A DNA stretch of 41,432 bases from an uncultured Shinella sp. (GTDB lineage Bacteria > Pseudomonadota > Alphaproteobacteria > Rhizobiales > Rhizobiaceae). A program made the translations under genes and the position numbers. The stretch covers positions 1 to 41,432 of the forward strand of contig NZ_CAMLFY010000032.1 of assembly GCF_946479415.1 (NCBI RefSeq), in the 5' to 3' direction. The notes below the pieces were generated by a model, which ran no database searches, had not been told where the DNA came from, and saw only the letters and a list, made by a program, of their open reading frames with translations. Below, one piece after another: positions 32,131 to 40,497 of the stretch (its first letter is position 1; each line of letters opens with the position of its first letter).

Positions 32131-32231
32131 GCTGCTGTTCCGTGCGGAACAGCGGGCATCGCCCCTTCATGCGAAAGTCCGGTCACTGGATGCAACGAGC
32201 CATCCGCGACCGAACCTGAAGGGAACAGACC

Positions 32232-32408
32232 ATGCGCAACATCCTCCTTATCGCCGCCTTTGCCCTCGCATCGGTCTCTTCCTTCGCCGCCCCCTCGCAG
32301 GCCGGCTCCTACAGCTACGGCTACCAGCCGCATTGCTTCGTCAAGAAGATCAAATCCTACGACTATTACGGCAACCTGATCATCAAACACGTCCGCGTCT
32401 GCCGCTGA
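32232..32408 (+). CDS. Small secreted protein
   Basis: 58-residue protein with GAAGGGAA upstream of its ATG. Residues 1-29 form a Sec signal peptide (MRNILLIAAFALASVSSFAA, cleavage near PSQAG), leaving a mature part of about 30 residues rich in Tyr and Lys (GSYSYGYQPHCFVKKIKSYD) with two cysteines that could pair. I do not recognise a family. A strong hairpin terminator follows, supporting it as a real transcription unit. Confidence 0.65.
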   Translation: MRNILLIAAFALASVSSFAAPSQAGSYSYGYQPHCFVKKIKSYDYYGNLIIKHVRVCR

Positions 32409-32475
32409 GCGGAGCCCCTCGACAGGGGTTGTTCGACGCGCGGCTCCCGCCGGCAAGACGGCCTCACGGACGGAC

Positions 32476-32510
32476 CGAAGCCCGGATGCGTTTCCCGCAT
32501 CCGGGCTTCG
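32476..32510 (+). terminator. Intrinsic terminator after the small secreted protein gene
   Basis: A 15-bp perfect stem CGAAGCCCGGATGCG / CGCATCCGGGCTTCG with a 5-base loop, followed on the plus strand by GCGTTTTG. It lies between convergent genes, and its minus-strand side has no T-run. Confidence 0.75.
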
Positions 32511-32527
32511 GCGTTTTGAACAGAATG

Positions 32528-33472
32528 TCAGTTGCCGTCGACCTGACCGGCCCAACTCTGCGCGCCGGCCTCGCCATCGAGGAACGGCAGGGCGGTGCTG
32601 ACGAGCGCGGGGGCGGCGAAGGTTTCGTAATGCGTCAGGCCGGGCAGGATGGCGAGGCGGTTCTTCGACATGTTTTCCCGCATCCAGCCAGCATCCTTCA
32701 AACCGCCGCCAAGCTTCTGATAGAATTCGACGATGTGCTCGGGGCGGATCATATCGCTGTCGCCGTAGATCAGCATGACGGGCATGGAGAGCTTTGCGAC
32801 GGCGTCCGAGGCGTCATAGGGCTCACGCATTGCAGCGCCCATCGCATCGAGCAGCTTGGGAAACTGCGACACATCCGGCGCCACCGCCACATAGGATTTG
32901 TACATCGGCGTCTCCTTCATCATCTCCGCCATGGCACCGGACACGGCCGCCTGCTGCGGCAGCATTTCCGCGAAGAAGCCGTTGCGGGCAAAGGGTGCGG
33001 ACGCGATGACGAGACGGCGCACCTTGTCCGGCGCCTGCGCGGCCATCTGCAACGCGACGCCGCCGCCGAAGGAGTAACCGAGCACGTCGACCTTGTCGTA
33101 ACCGAGCTGGGTGACGAGTTCGGCCATGTCCGCGCCGATCGCGGGGATATCGATCGGCCGGTTGCCCAGCGGCGTGCGGCCATGGCCCTGGAGATCGACG
33201 CCGATGACCTGACGCATTGCCTGCAAGGTCTTTAGGTTTTCGCCGAACATCTCGATCTGGCCGAGACCGCCATGGAGCAGGAGCAGCGGCTCGCCCTTGC
33301 CGCGGATCTCGTAATAGTAGTCGATGCCGTTGACCGACAGGTGTCCGGCCTTGTCCGGCTTGCCGACGATGCTCTGCAACGGGTTTTCCTTGATCTCCTC
33401 CGCCTGCACTGCGGCGGGTGCAAAGGCGGCAAGGACTGCGGTCAAAAGGGTGATGACGGTCATCTTCGGCAT
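32528..33472 (-). CDS. Exported alpha/beta-fold hydrolase
   Basis: 314-residue hydrolase with a Sec signal peptide (MPKMTVITLLTAVLAAFAPA, cleavage near AVQA), so probably periplasmic. Domain motifs: PLLLLHGGLGQIEMFGENLK (oxyanion HGG), VIGVDLQGHGRT, nucleophile serine in VLGYSFGGGVAL (GYSFG), acid D in LIYGDSDMIRPEH, and histidine in ILPGLTHYE. It resembles the epoxide-hydrolase/haloperoxidase-like group of alpha/beta hydrolases. The start at 33472 has GAGGAGAGAGAC in front; the frame continues to 33583 but without signal-like sequence. Substrate not predictable. Confidence 0.88.
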   Translation of the reverse strand: MPKMTVITLLTAVLAAFAPAAVQAEEIKENPLQSIVGKPDKAGHLSVNGIDYYYEIRGKGEPLLLLHGGLGQIEMFGENLKTLQAMRQVIGVDLQGHGRTPLGNRPIDIPAIGADMAELVTQLGYDKVDVLGYSFGGGVALQMAAQAPDKVRRLVIASAPFARNGFFAEMLPQQAAVSGAMAEMMKETPMYKSYVAVAPDVSQFPKLLDAMGAAMREPYDASDAVAKLSMPVMLIYGDSDMIRPEHIVEFYQKLGGGLKDAGWMRENMSKNRLAILPGLTHYETFAAPALVSTALPFLDGEAGAQSWAGQVDGN

Positions 33473-33698
33473 GTCTCTCTCCTCGGTTTTCAACCGGCGC
33501 CTCGCCGGCTTCCTGCACCAAGGACGCCCATGATCACCGCATGCCGACAGGGCGGGGAAAATTTTCGCCTGCGCACTTCGCAAACAGAATCAATTTGCTG
33601 CGGATTTGATTCCGAATTTCGTCCTATATTATTGAATTATAAGAGAGACGGCTGCGCGAAGGCGGTCGCTGAGAGGAAGAAAACTTTAACGGATACGG

Positions 33699-34052
33699 AT
33701 GCATATTAGCGCTACACCAGATGCATCCGGGCCGGCCATGACGCACAGTTTCTCCTACACCCATTACGATCTCGACCTGCAGCGCGGCGGAACCGTGGTC
33801 GAAATCACGCTGTCGGCCGTCGCCAATGTCCGCCTGATGAACCACGCGAATTTCGACCTGTTCAAGAACGCGCGCCAGCACAAGTTCCTCGGCGGCGTCG
33901 CCAAGCAATCGCCGATCCGGCTGAAAATTCCGGAGAACGGCCATTGGCATGTGGTGGTCGATATGGAAGGGCATCCTGGCAAGGCGCAGTCGTCGATCAA
34001 GGTCGTGCCGCTCACCCCGCAGAAGCCGGCGCAGCGCTTCAACGCCGCTTAG
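33699..34052 (+). CDS. DUF1883 domain-containing protein
   Basis: Small protein of 117 residues (104 if the ATG at 33738 is used). The DUF1883 core is visible: FSYTHYDLDLQRGGTVVEIT, then VRLMNHANFDLFKNARQHKF and GGVAKQSPIRLKIPENGHWH. The family is common in rhizobia and found in some other bacteria and has no established function. The true start is uncertain: neither ATG has a strong ribosome binding site. Its TAG overlaps the stop codon of rarA on the other strand, so the two genes are convergent with shared bases and no terminator between. Confidence 0.85.
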   Translation: MHISATPDASGPAMTHSFSYTHYDLDLQRGGTVVEITLSAVANVRLMNHANFDLFKNARQHKFLGGVAKQSPIRLKIPENGHWHVVVDMEGHPGKAQSSIKVVPLTPQKPAQRFNAA

Positions 34053-35362
34053 TTCTCACCTCGCTCCTTGCGCAGCTTCGCCCACCAGTCGAGCCGCTTG
34101 CGCAGTTCCCGCTCGAAGCCACGCTCCGGCGGGTCGTAGAAAGTCCGGCGCCCCATCTTTTCCGGGAAATAATCCTGGCCTGAAAAGGCATCCGGCTGGT
34201 CGTGGTCATAACGATAGCCGTCGCCATAGCCCTCGCCCTTCATCAGCTTGGTCGGGGCGTTGAGAATGTGTTTCGGCGGCAGCAGCGAGCCGTGTTCCTT
34301 CGCCGCGCGCATAGCCGATTTGTAGGCGGTGTAGATGGCGTTCGATTTCGGCGCGGTAGCGAGATAAACGCAGGCCTGCGCCAGCGCCAGATCTCCCTCC
34401 GGCGAGCCGAGGAAATCATAGGCGTCCTTCACCGCATTGCAGACGACGAGCGCCTGCGGATCGGCAAGGCCGATATCCTCGACGGCCATGCGCACCATGC
34501 GACGGCAGAGAAACAACGGATCTTCGCCGGCATCGAGCATGCGCGTGAGATAGTAGAGCGAGGCATCGGGATCCGAGCCGCGCACGGCCTTGTGCAGGGC
34601 GGAAATGAGATTGTAATGGCCGTCCTGCGACTTGTCATAGACCGGCGCCCGGCGCTGCACGATGCGGAAGAGGTCGTCCTGCCCAAAAATCTCGCCGGCG
34701 CGGGCGGCGCGCCACACCTCCTCGGCCAAGGTCAGCACGGCGCGGCCATCGCCATCGGCCATGCGCAGCAGCGAGGCGCGCGCCTCCTCGTCCAGCGGCA
34801 GCGGCTTATCCTCGACGGCCTCGGCGCGTTTCAACAGCTCTTCCAGGCTGGTCTCGTCATGCGACTTGAAGGTGAGCACGCGGGCGCGCGACAGGAGAGC
34901 GGCGTTGAGTTCGAAGGACGGGTTTTCCGTCGTCGCACCGACGAGCACGATCGTGCCATCCTCCATGACCGGCAGGAAGCTATCCTGCTGGGCGCGGTTG
35001 AAACGATGGATCTCGTCGACGAACAACAGCGTCTGGCGCCCGCCCATGCGGCGCGCGCGAGCCGCCTCGAACACCTTCTTGAGATCGGCGACACCGGAAA
35101 AGATCGCCGAAATCTGCTCGAAGGCGAGGCCTGTTTCACCAGACAGCAGCCGTGCGACCGTCGTCTTGCCCGTGCCGGGTGGCCCCCAGAAGATCATCGA
35201 GCCGAGCGAGCCTGCCTCGATCATGCGCGAGAGCACACCATCCGGCCCGGTCAGATGTTCCTGGCCAGACACTTCGCCCAGCGTGCGGGGCCGCAGGCGA
35301 TCGGCCAGCGGCCGCTTCGCCTTCATGTCCTCCGGCTCATGCGGGGCGAAGAGATCGCTCAT
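34049..35362 (-). CDS. rarA: Replication-associated recombination protein RarA (MgsA-like AAA+ ATPase)
   Basis: AAA+ ATPase that acts at stalled replication forks and single-stranded DNA, 437 residues, full length. Walker A GPPGTGKTT (about 60-68), Walker B LLFVDEIHRFNRAQQD (about 112-127), sensor 1 in LVGATTENPSFELN, and the C-terminal RarA segments DPDASLYYLTRMLDAGEDPL and MRAAKEHGSLLPPKHILNAP are all present. It overlaps the upstream protease gene by 4 bases (ATGA), the usual neighbour in rhizobia. The C-terminus is convergent with DUF1883. Confidence 0.96.
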   Translation of the reverse strand: MSDLFAPHEPEDMKAKRPLADRLRPRTLGEVSGQEHLTGPDGVLSRMIEAGSLGSMIFWGPPGTGKTTVARLLSGETGLAFEQISAIFSGVADLKKVFEAARARRMGGRQTLLFVDEIHRFNRAQQDSFLPVMEDGTIVLVGATTENPSFELNAALLSRARVLTFKSHDETSLEELLKRAEAVEDKPLPLDEEARASLLRMADGDGRAVLTLAEEVWRAARAGEIFGQDDLFRIVQRRAPVYDKSQDGHYNLISALHKAVRGSDPDASLYYLTRMLDAGEDPLFLCRRMVRMAVEDIGLADPQALVVCNAVKDAYDFLGSPEGDLALAQACVYLATAPKSNAIYTAYKSAMRAAKEHGSLLPPKHILNAPTKLMKGEGYGDGYRYDHDQPDAFSGQDYFPEKMGRRTFYDPPERGFERELRKRLDWWAKLRKERGEN

Positions 35363-36765
35363 CGGAAGAACTGGCGAATGCGCTGGCCGTCACGCTCGAT
35401 CTCGACGCGCCAGATCGACGGGTCTTCGCCGGTGAGCTTGGCGAGCGTTTCGGTGGTGGTGACGGCAGTACCGTTCAGCTCGATGATGATGTCGCGCGGC
35501 TGGAGGCCGATGCGCGCGGCCGGCGAGCCGCGGTTGACTTCGGTGACCACGACGCCGTTCGTCGTGCCCTGCCCGGCCGGCATGCGCAGCTCCTCGGACA
35601 CGCGCGGCGAGAGATTGGCGACGACGGCGCCGGAGAAGGGATTGCGGCCTTCGATCAGGCGTTCGTCACGCGGCGTGGTTTCCGGCGCACGATCAAGCGA
35701 GAGCGTCAGATCCTGCGGCTTGCCATTGCTGACGACCGTGATGCGCGCCGTGCCGCCGATGCCGACGGTGGTGAGGCGATAGCCGAGCGCGTCAGGATGT
35801 TCGACGGGGATGCCGTTGACGGCCGTCACGATCTGGCCCGGCTTCATGCCGGCCTTTTCCGCCGGGCTGTCGGTCTGAACCTTTGAAATCAGGGCACCGC
35901 GGGCACGGTCGAGGCCGAGCGCTTCGGCAACCTCGGAGGTCACCGCCTCGAAGGTCGCTCCGACGAAGGGGCGATCGAAGCTGGCGCTGCCATTTTCGGC
36001 GCTGGCGATGAAGGTCTTCACCAGATTGGCCGGAATGGCGAAGCCGACGCCGTTCGAGCCGCCGCCGCGCGAAAAGATCGCGGTGTTGATGCCGATCAGC
36101 TCACCATTCATGTTGATGAGCGCACCACCGGAATTGCCGGGATTGATGGCAGCGTCCGTCTGGATGAAGAAGCCGAAATCACCCGAGCGCACCTGATTGC
36201 GGGCGAGCGCGGAGACGATGCCGCTCGTCACGGTCTGGCCGACACCGAACGGGTTGCCGATGGCAAGCACGAGGTCGCCGACTTCGACCGCATCGCTGTC
36301 ACCGAGCGGCAAGGTGGTGAAATCCCCCTCCGTCTTGATCTTCAGGACGGCGAGATCCACGCGCTCATCCTTCAGCACGACGGTGCTCTCATATTCGCGG
36401 CCATCGGCGAGCGCCACCTTGATGTCGCTCGCGCCCTCGATGACGTGATTGTTCGTAACCACGATGCCCTTGGCGCCCACGATGACGCCCGAGCCGAGTG
36501 AGGATTGCTTCTGGCTGCGGTTCGGCATCTGCTGGCCGAAGAATTCCTCGAAGAAGGGATCGCCGTCGAAGAGCGAGCGGCGCTCGACGACGCGCTCGGC
36601 ATAGACGTTGACGACGGCGTTTTCGACCTGCTTGACGAGCGGCGCGAAGGAGAGCTGCATTTCCGTGCGCGATTGCGGCACGGTGCGCTCCTCGGCCATG
36701 GCGGGCGTCATCAGCGCCAATGCCATGGCAAGCGGGGCGGCAAGCAGAATGCGGATATGCGTCAT
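35359..36765 (-). CDS. Do/DegQ-family periplasmic serine protease with two PDZ domains
   Basis: Envelope quality-control protease, 468 residues. A Sec signal peptide covers about residues 1-24 (cleavage near PAMA). The trypsin-like domain has the complete triad H107 ([10 protein letters not shown]), D137 ([10 protein letters not shown]) and S212 ([10 protein letters not shown]), followed by two PDZ domains (about 270-350 and 380-465; [16 protein letters not shown] in the first and [13 protein letters not shown] in the second). Length and layout fit DegP/DegQ-like proteins. The start is an ATG at 36765. It is divergent from msrP with 200 bp between, and is followed by rarA in the same transcript. 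Confidence 0.95.
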   Translation of the reverse strand: MTHIRILLAAPLAMALALMTPAMAEERTVPQSRTEMQLSFAPLVKQVENAVVNVYAERVVERRSLFDGDPFFEEFFGQQMPNRSQKQSSLGSGVIVGAKGIVVTNNHVIEGASDIKVALADGREYESTVVLKDERVDLAVLKIKTEGDFTTLPLGDSDAVEVGDLVLAIGNPFGVGQTVTSGIVSALARNQVRSGDFGFFIQTDAAINPGNSGGALINMNGELIGINTAIFSRGGGSNGVGFAIPANLVKTFIASAENGSASFDRPFVGATFEAVTSEVAEALGLDRARGALISKVQTDSPAEKAGMKPGQIVTAVNGIPVEHPDALGYRLTTVGIGGTARITVVSNGKPQDLTLSLDRAPETTPRDERLIEGRNPFSGAVVANLSPRVSEELRMPAGQGTTNGVVVTEVNRGSPAARIGLQPRDIIIELNGTAVTTTETLAKLTGEDPSIWRVEIERDGQRIRQFFR

Positions 36766-36965
36766 CGATTGAGTCTCCTTCGTTTCCGCGCAACGATCAG
36801 ATAGGATTTCGCAGGAAAAAAGGCAAACTTTGCGATCGTAGCCGCTCGCGCAGCCTCACGGAGTGCGCACGAAAAAGTGGTCGCAAGAAATTTTCGCGGC
36901 CGTTGAAACAACATGCTGCGCCTTTACGTAGAAGCCAGGGAAGCAACCAACCAATCGAGTCCGTC

Positions 36966-37907
36966 ATGCCGCTCTATCGCCCCTCGCGCATCGTCCCATC
37001 CGAAATCACCCCCGAGCGCTGGTTTCTGAACCGGCGCGGCTTTCTGGCGGCTGCCGCCGGCGGTGCCCTTGCCGCGGCGGGAACACCGGCCTTTGCAGAG
37101 GCCCTGAAGGCCTCCAAGAGCCAATACACCGTCGACGAAAAACTGACGCCTGAAAAGGACGTGACGGGCTACAACAATTTCTACGAATTCGGCCTGGGCA
37201 AGGAAGATCCGGCGGCGAATTCGGAAAAATTCAAGCCGACGCCCTGGACGGTGAAGGTGGATGGGCTGGTCGGCAAACCGAAGGAATTCGGCCTCGAAGA
37301 GCTGCTGGCCATGCCGCTGGAGGACCGGGTCTACCGCATGCGCTGCGTCGAGGCCTGGTCGATGGTCATTCCCTGGGTCGGTTTTCCGCTCTCAGCCCTG
37401 CTCGACAAGGTGGAACCGCTGGGCGACGCCAAATACGTCGCCTTCGAGACGGTGGTGCGACCGGAGGAAATGCCGGGGCAGTCGGGTTACTTCCAGTCGT
37501 TGCCCTGGCCCTATGTCGAGGGACTGCGGCTCGATGAGGCCCGCCATCCGCTCGCCATCCTCGCTGTCGGCGTCTATGGCAAGACGCTGCCCAACCAGAA
37601 CGGCGCGCCGATCCGTCTCGTCACTCCCTGGAAATACGGTTTCAAGGGCATCAAGTCGATCGTGAAGATCACGCTGACCGACAAGCAGCCACCCTCGACC
37701 TGGAACATTTCCGCGCCGAACGAATACGGCTTCTATGCCAACGTCAATCCGGAGGTCGACCATCCGCGCTGGAGCCAGGCGAGCGAGAACCGCATCGGCG
37801 AAGGCGGATTCTTCGGCGCCAACCGCCAGCCGACCCTGCCCTTCAACGGCTATGCCGACGAGGTCGCCGGCCTCTATAGCGGCATGGATCTGAGGGCGAA
37901 CTACTGA
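36966..37907 (+). CDS. msrP: Methionine sulfoxide reductase catalytic subunit MsrP (YedY)
   Basis: Periplasmic molybdopterin enzyme that repairs methionine sulfoxide in envelope proteins, 313 residues. A Tat signal with twin arginines R23-R24 ([20 protein letters not shown]) is clear. The molybdenum-ligating cysteine is C127 in [29 protein letters not shown] and [14 protein letters not shown] are typical for YedY. The start at 36966 gives the family N-terminus MPLYRPSRI; the ribosome binding site is weak. Its stop and the msrQ start share bases (TGATG), so the two are coupled. Confidence 0.96.
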   Translation: MPLYRPSRIVPSEITPERWFLNRRGFLAAAAGGALAAAGTPAFAEALKASKSQYTVDEKLTPEKDVTGYNNFYEFGLGKEDPAANSEKFKPTPWTVKVDGLVGKPKEFGLEELLAMPLEDRVYRMRCVEAWSMVIPWVGFPLSALLDKVEPLGDAKYVAFETVVRPEEMPGQSGYFQSLPWPYVEGLRLDEARHPLAILAVGVYGKTLPNQNGAPIRLVTPWKYGFKGIKSIVKITLTDKQPPSTWNISAPNEYGFYANVNPEVDHPRWSQASENRIGEGGFFGANRQPTLPFNGYADEVAGLYSGMDLRANY

Positions 37908-38554
37908 TGCTGCCCGCCCTGCCCCGCAAATACCACGCCGCCTCGATCTGGCTACTCTATGCCGCCGGTTTCCTGCCCGCGGCCTATGGCTTCTGGCTCG
38001 GCGCAACGGGGCGCCTGCCCGGCAATCCGGTGAAGGAATTCGAACACCTGCTGGGGCTCTGGGCGCTGCGCTTCCTCGTCGCCACGCTGGCCATTACGCC
38101 GCTGCGCGATCTCTTCGGCATCAACTGGATCCGCTACCGCCGGGCGCTCGGGCTTCTCGCCTTCTGGTACGTGCTGATGCATTTTTCGACCTACATGGTA
38201 CTCGATCAGTACCTGAATTTTTCGGCGATCCTCGTCGATATCGCCAGAAGGCCGTTCATCACCATCGGCATGGCGGCCTTCGTGATGCTTATCCCGCTGG
38301 CGCTGACGTCCAACAATTGGTCGATCCGCCGGCTCGGGCCGCGTTGGGTGAAGCTGCACAAGCTGGTCTATATCATTGCCGCGGCCGGCGCCCTGCACTT
38401 CGCCATGTCGGTGAAGGTCGTGGGACTGGAGCCATGGACCTATATCGCCCTGGTGGCGGTGCTTCTCGCCTACAGGCCGATCCGGCCGATGCTGCGCGGG
38501 AAAAAGCGGGCACGATCGGATTCGGGCTTTCGGGGCGGCGAACGCTCGGCCTAG
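37907..38554 (+). CDS. msrQ: Heme-binding membrane subunit MsrQ (YedZ)
   Basis: Inner-membrane b-type cytochrome that passes electrons from the quinone pool to MsrP, 215 residues with about six membrane helices. Heme-ligand histidines appear in WYVLMHFSTYMVLD and in VKLHKLVYIIAAAGALHFAM. The gene starts one base inside the msrP stop. Its TAG stop (38552-38554) lies inside the first bases of the RIME-type repeat, so the last residues (about ERSA) may have been set by that insertion. Confidence 0.95.
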   Translation: MLPALPRKYHAASIWLLYAAGFLPAAYGFWLGATGRLPGNPVKEFEHLLGLWALRFLVATLAITPLRDLFGINWIRYRRALGLLAFWYVLMHFSTYMVLDQYLNFSAILVDIARRPFITIGMAAFVMLIPLALTSNNWSIRRLGPRWVKLHKLVYIIAAAGALHFAMSVKVVGLEPWTYIALVAVLLAYRPIRPMLRGKKRARSDSGFRGGERSA

Positions 38555-38656
38555 AGCATTTCCGGTGAACCCGATTCACCGGAAATGCTCTAGGATTTTG
38601 TTTTTACCGCATTATCCGACGCCGAAGCGAACTCGCTTCGGCTGGAAATGCTCTAG
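38551..38656. repeat. RIME-type palindromic intergenic element
   Basis: A 106-bp element with CTAGAGCATTTCC ends. Left hairpin: 38551-38569 pairs with 38575-38593 (19 bp, CTAGAGCATTTCCGGTGAA). A GGATTTTGTTTTTACCGCATT segment follows, then an inner hairpin GCCGAAGCGA / TCGCTTCGGC (38621-38642), closed by GGAAATGCTCTAG at 38644-38656. This matches the rhizobial intergenic mosaic element layout as I remember it. Both flanking genes stop inside its CTAG ends. Confidence 0.85.
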
Positions 38657-39852
38657 CGCCGGCTCTGCGCCTCCGCATCGTCTTTGACGACGAAGAATTT
38701 CGGGGCTGGCGCCGCTGACGCATCCGCTGCATTGCTGACAACACGGTTCCGGCCACCGCTCTTGGCAAGATAGAGCAGCCGGTCGGCCCGGCTGATGGCA
38801 TCGTGGATCGTATGATCTCCCGCGGCCGTGACCGCGACACCGAAGCTCGCCGTGATGGCGCGGTCGATACCGATGCTTTCGAAATTACGCTCGGACAGAG
38901 CGAGACGAACCGTGTTTGCCAAGGCATGCGCATCCTGTAGACGGCAGTTCGGCAGGTAGGCGATGAATTCCTCACCACCGAAACGCGCGACAGCGACCTC
39001 CGGCCATGACAATGTCTGCAGTAACGCCGCCACTTCACGGATAACGTCGTCGCCCGCGGCATGGCCATAGCGGTCGTTTACCGATTTGAACCAGTCGATA
39101 TCTGCAACGATGATCGCCGCGTCTTTCTTCGCGATGCGGCCGTTTTCTCCGATGAACTGCTCGAAGCCACGGCGGTTGAGAAGGCCGGTCAACGGGTCCT
39201 CCTCCGCCGCCTTCCGGTGCCGCTCGACAATGCGCAGCGCGACGGACGAGAGCGCCGTCAGGGCTAGGACAAGCGCGCCGATGGTCGATGTTATCTGCAT
39301 GACATAGGCGTAAGCCGAACCGATGAATTCTCCCATCGCCAGTGTCCCGGCCATGATAAAGAAGACGATCGTGCGCACTGTCGTCTCAAGCATCACGAAA
39401 ATCACGGCGCCCAGCAGGGCGCGATCGACCCAATTGCGCGGCCGGCGCCAGCAGGAGAGCATGGCCACCAGCATCAGCATGCTGCAGGCGATGTCGTTGA
39501 TGAAGAGCTCATAGCGCAGGCTCCCCTCGATCAGAACCGCATAGGCCGTGCCCGTATAGGCGACCGCGGCAATCGCCAGACGCAGACCGACAAGCCGGGG
39601 CGCCTCGAAATGCGTGACGAGCCCGTGGCTATAGAACAGGAAGGCCGCGAGAAACGCCGCATCCGCCACCATGGCGACGACGGGCACCGGTACGATGACT
39701 TCCAGCAGCGGTGCGAGAAAGCCGAGCGCCGCGCAGAGATAACCGGCACCCCAGAAAAGGGCGGAGCGATTGCCGAAGCGGCCGACGACGAGAAACGCCA
39801 CGCCGAACAGGGTGAGGACCACCGGCAGCAGGAATGCGAAGTTCTCGCTCAT
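38653..39852 (-). CDS. Membrane-bound diguanylate cyclase (GGDEF)
   Basis: Makes cyclic di-GMP; 399 residues. The first 205 or so residues hold six to seven hydrophobic segments forming a membrane sensor with no recognised ligand motif, followed by a GGDEF domain from about 215: DPLTGLLNRRGFEQF, DIDWFKSVNDRYGHAAGDDV and the active site GGEEF at 292-296 in VARFGGEEFIAYL. The inhibitory I-site RxxD expected five residues upstream is absent (WPEV in its place), so product inhibition by c-di-GMP is unlikely at that site. The TAG stop lies in the end of the RIME-type element. The start at 39852 has only a weak ribosome binding site. Confidence 0.93.
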   Translation of the reverse strand: MSENFAFLLPVVLTLFGVAFLVVGRFGNRSALFWGAGYLCAALGFLAPLLEVIVPVPVVAMVADAAFLAAFLFYSHGLVTHFEAPRLVGLRLAIAAVAYTGTAYAVLIEGSLRYELFINDIACSMLMLVAMLSCWRRPRNWVDRALLGAVIFVMLETTVRTIVFFIMAGTLAMGEFIGSAYAYVMQITSTIGALVLALTALSSVALRIVERHRKAAEEDPLTGLLNRRGFEQFIGENGRIAKKDAAIIVADIDWFKSVNDRYGHAAGDDVIREVAALLQTLSWPEVAVARFGGEEFIAYLPNCRLQDAHALANTVRLALSERNFESIGIDRAITASFGVAVTAAGDHTIHDAISRADRLLYLAKSGGRNRVVSNAADASAAPAPKFFVVKDDAEAQSRR

Positions 39853-39974
39853 TGACCAGACTCGATTAAACTCTCGCGATTTTTAGGGGCAAGGCCTGAA
39901 AACTATGCCTAGGGACATGGTTTCCAAAATCTTGCACTCGCGGATTTCACGCCCCCGGATTTCAAGCAAAGAAA

Positions 39975-40000
39975 AAGCCGGACGCTGTAGCGTCCGGCTT
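39975..40000 (-). terminator. Intrinsic terminator of the rpoA-rplQ operon
   Basis: An 11-bp stem AAGCCGGACGC / GCGTCCGGCTT with a TGTA loop, followed on the minus strand by TTTTCTTTG, 28 bases past the rplQ stop. A classic intrinsic terminator. Confidence 0.9.
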
Positions 40001-40027
40001 CAAACCGTTCGGATCGAACGATCGTTC

Positions 40028-40453
40028 TTATGCGGCTTCGGCAGCTTCGGCTTCAGCAGCAACGCGGGCCTTGTCGGCTGCGCCCTTGGCGTCGACATCG
40101 CGTTCAACGAACTCGATGACGGCGAGCGGGGCGTTGTCGCCGTGGCGGTAGCCGGCCTTCATGATACGCAGGTAGCCACCGTTGCGGCTGGCGTAGCGGG
40201 TTGCGATCGCATCGAACAGCTTCGAAACGACAGCAACGTCGCGGATCTGCGAGATCGCCTGACGACGAGCGTGCAGGTCGCCGCGCTTGCCGAGGGTGAC
40301 GAGCTTTTCGACGATCGGGCGAATTTCCTTCGCCTTCGGCAGCGTCGTTACGATCTGCTCATGCAGGATGAGCGAAGCAGCCATGTTGGCGAACATCGCC
40401 TTGCGGTGGCTGGCAGTACGGTTGAGTTTGCGACCGGAATTCTGGTGGCGCAT
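40028..40453 (-). CDS. rplQ: 50S ribosomal protein L17
   Basis: Large-subunit ribosomal protein, 141 residues. The N-terminus [20 protein letters not shown] and the segment [20 protein letters not shown] are diagnostic. The last 20 or so residues are an alanine/glutamate-rich tail ([17 protein letters not shown]), usual in alphaproteobacteria. It follows rpoA after 44 bp in the standard order and is the last gene of the operon. Confidence 0.98.
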   Translation of the reverse strand: MRHQNSGRKLNRTASHRKAMFANMAASLILHEQIVTTLPKAKEIRPIVEKLVTLGKRGDLHARRQAISQIRDVAVVSKLFDAIATRYASRNGGYLRIMKAGYRHGDNAPLAVIEFVERDVDAKGAADKARVAAEAEAAEAA

Positions 40454-40497
40454 CTCGGGTCTCCTTCACATGCAGGCTGCTGCCTGCCGTTTGATGG

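Noticed and set aside
34202..35782. A 526-codon plus-strand open frame opposite rarA and the Do protease.
   Set aside because: It is the complementary frame of two well-conserved genes in GC-rich DNA, with no family motif and no ribosome binding site.
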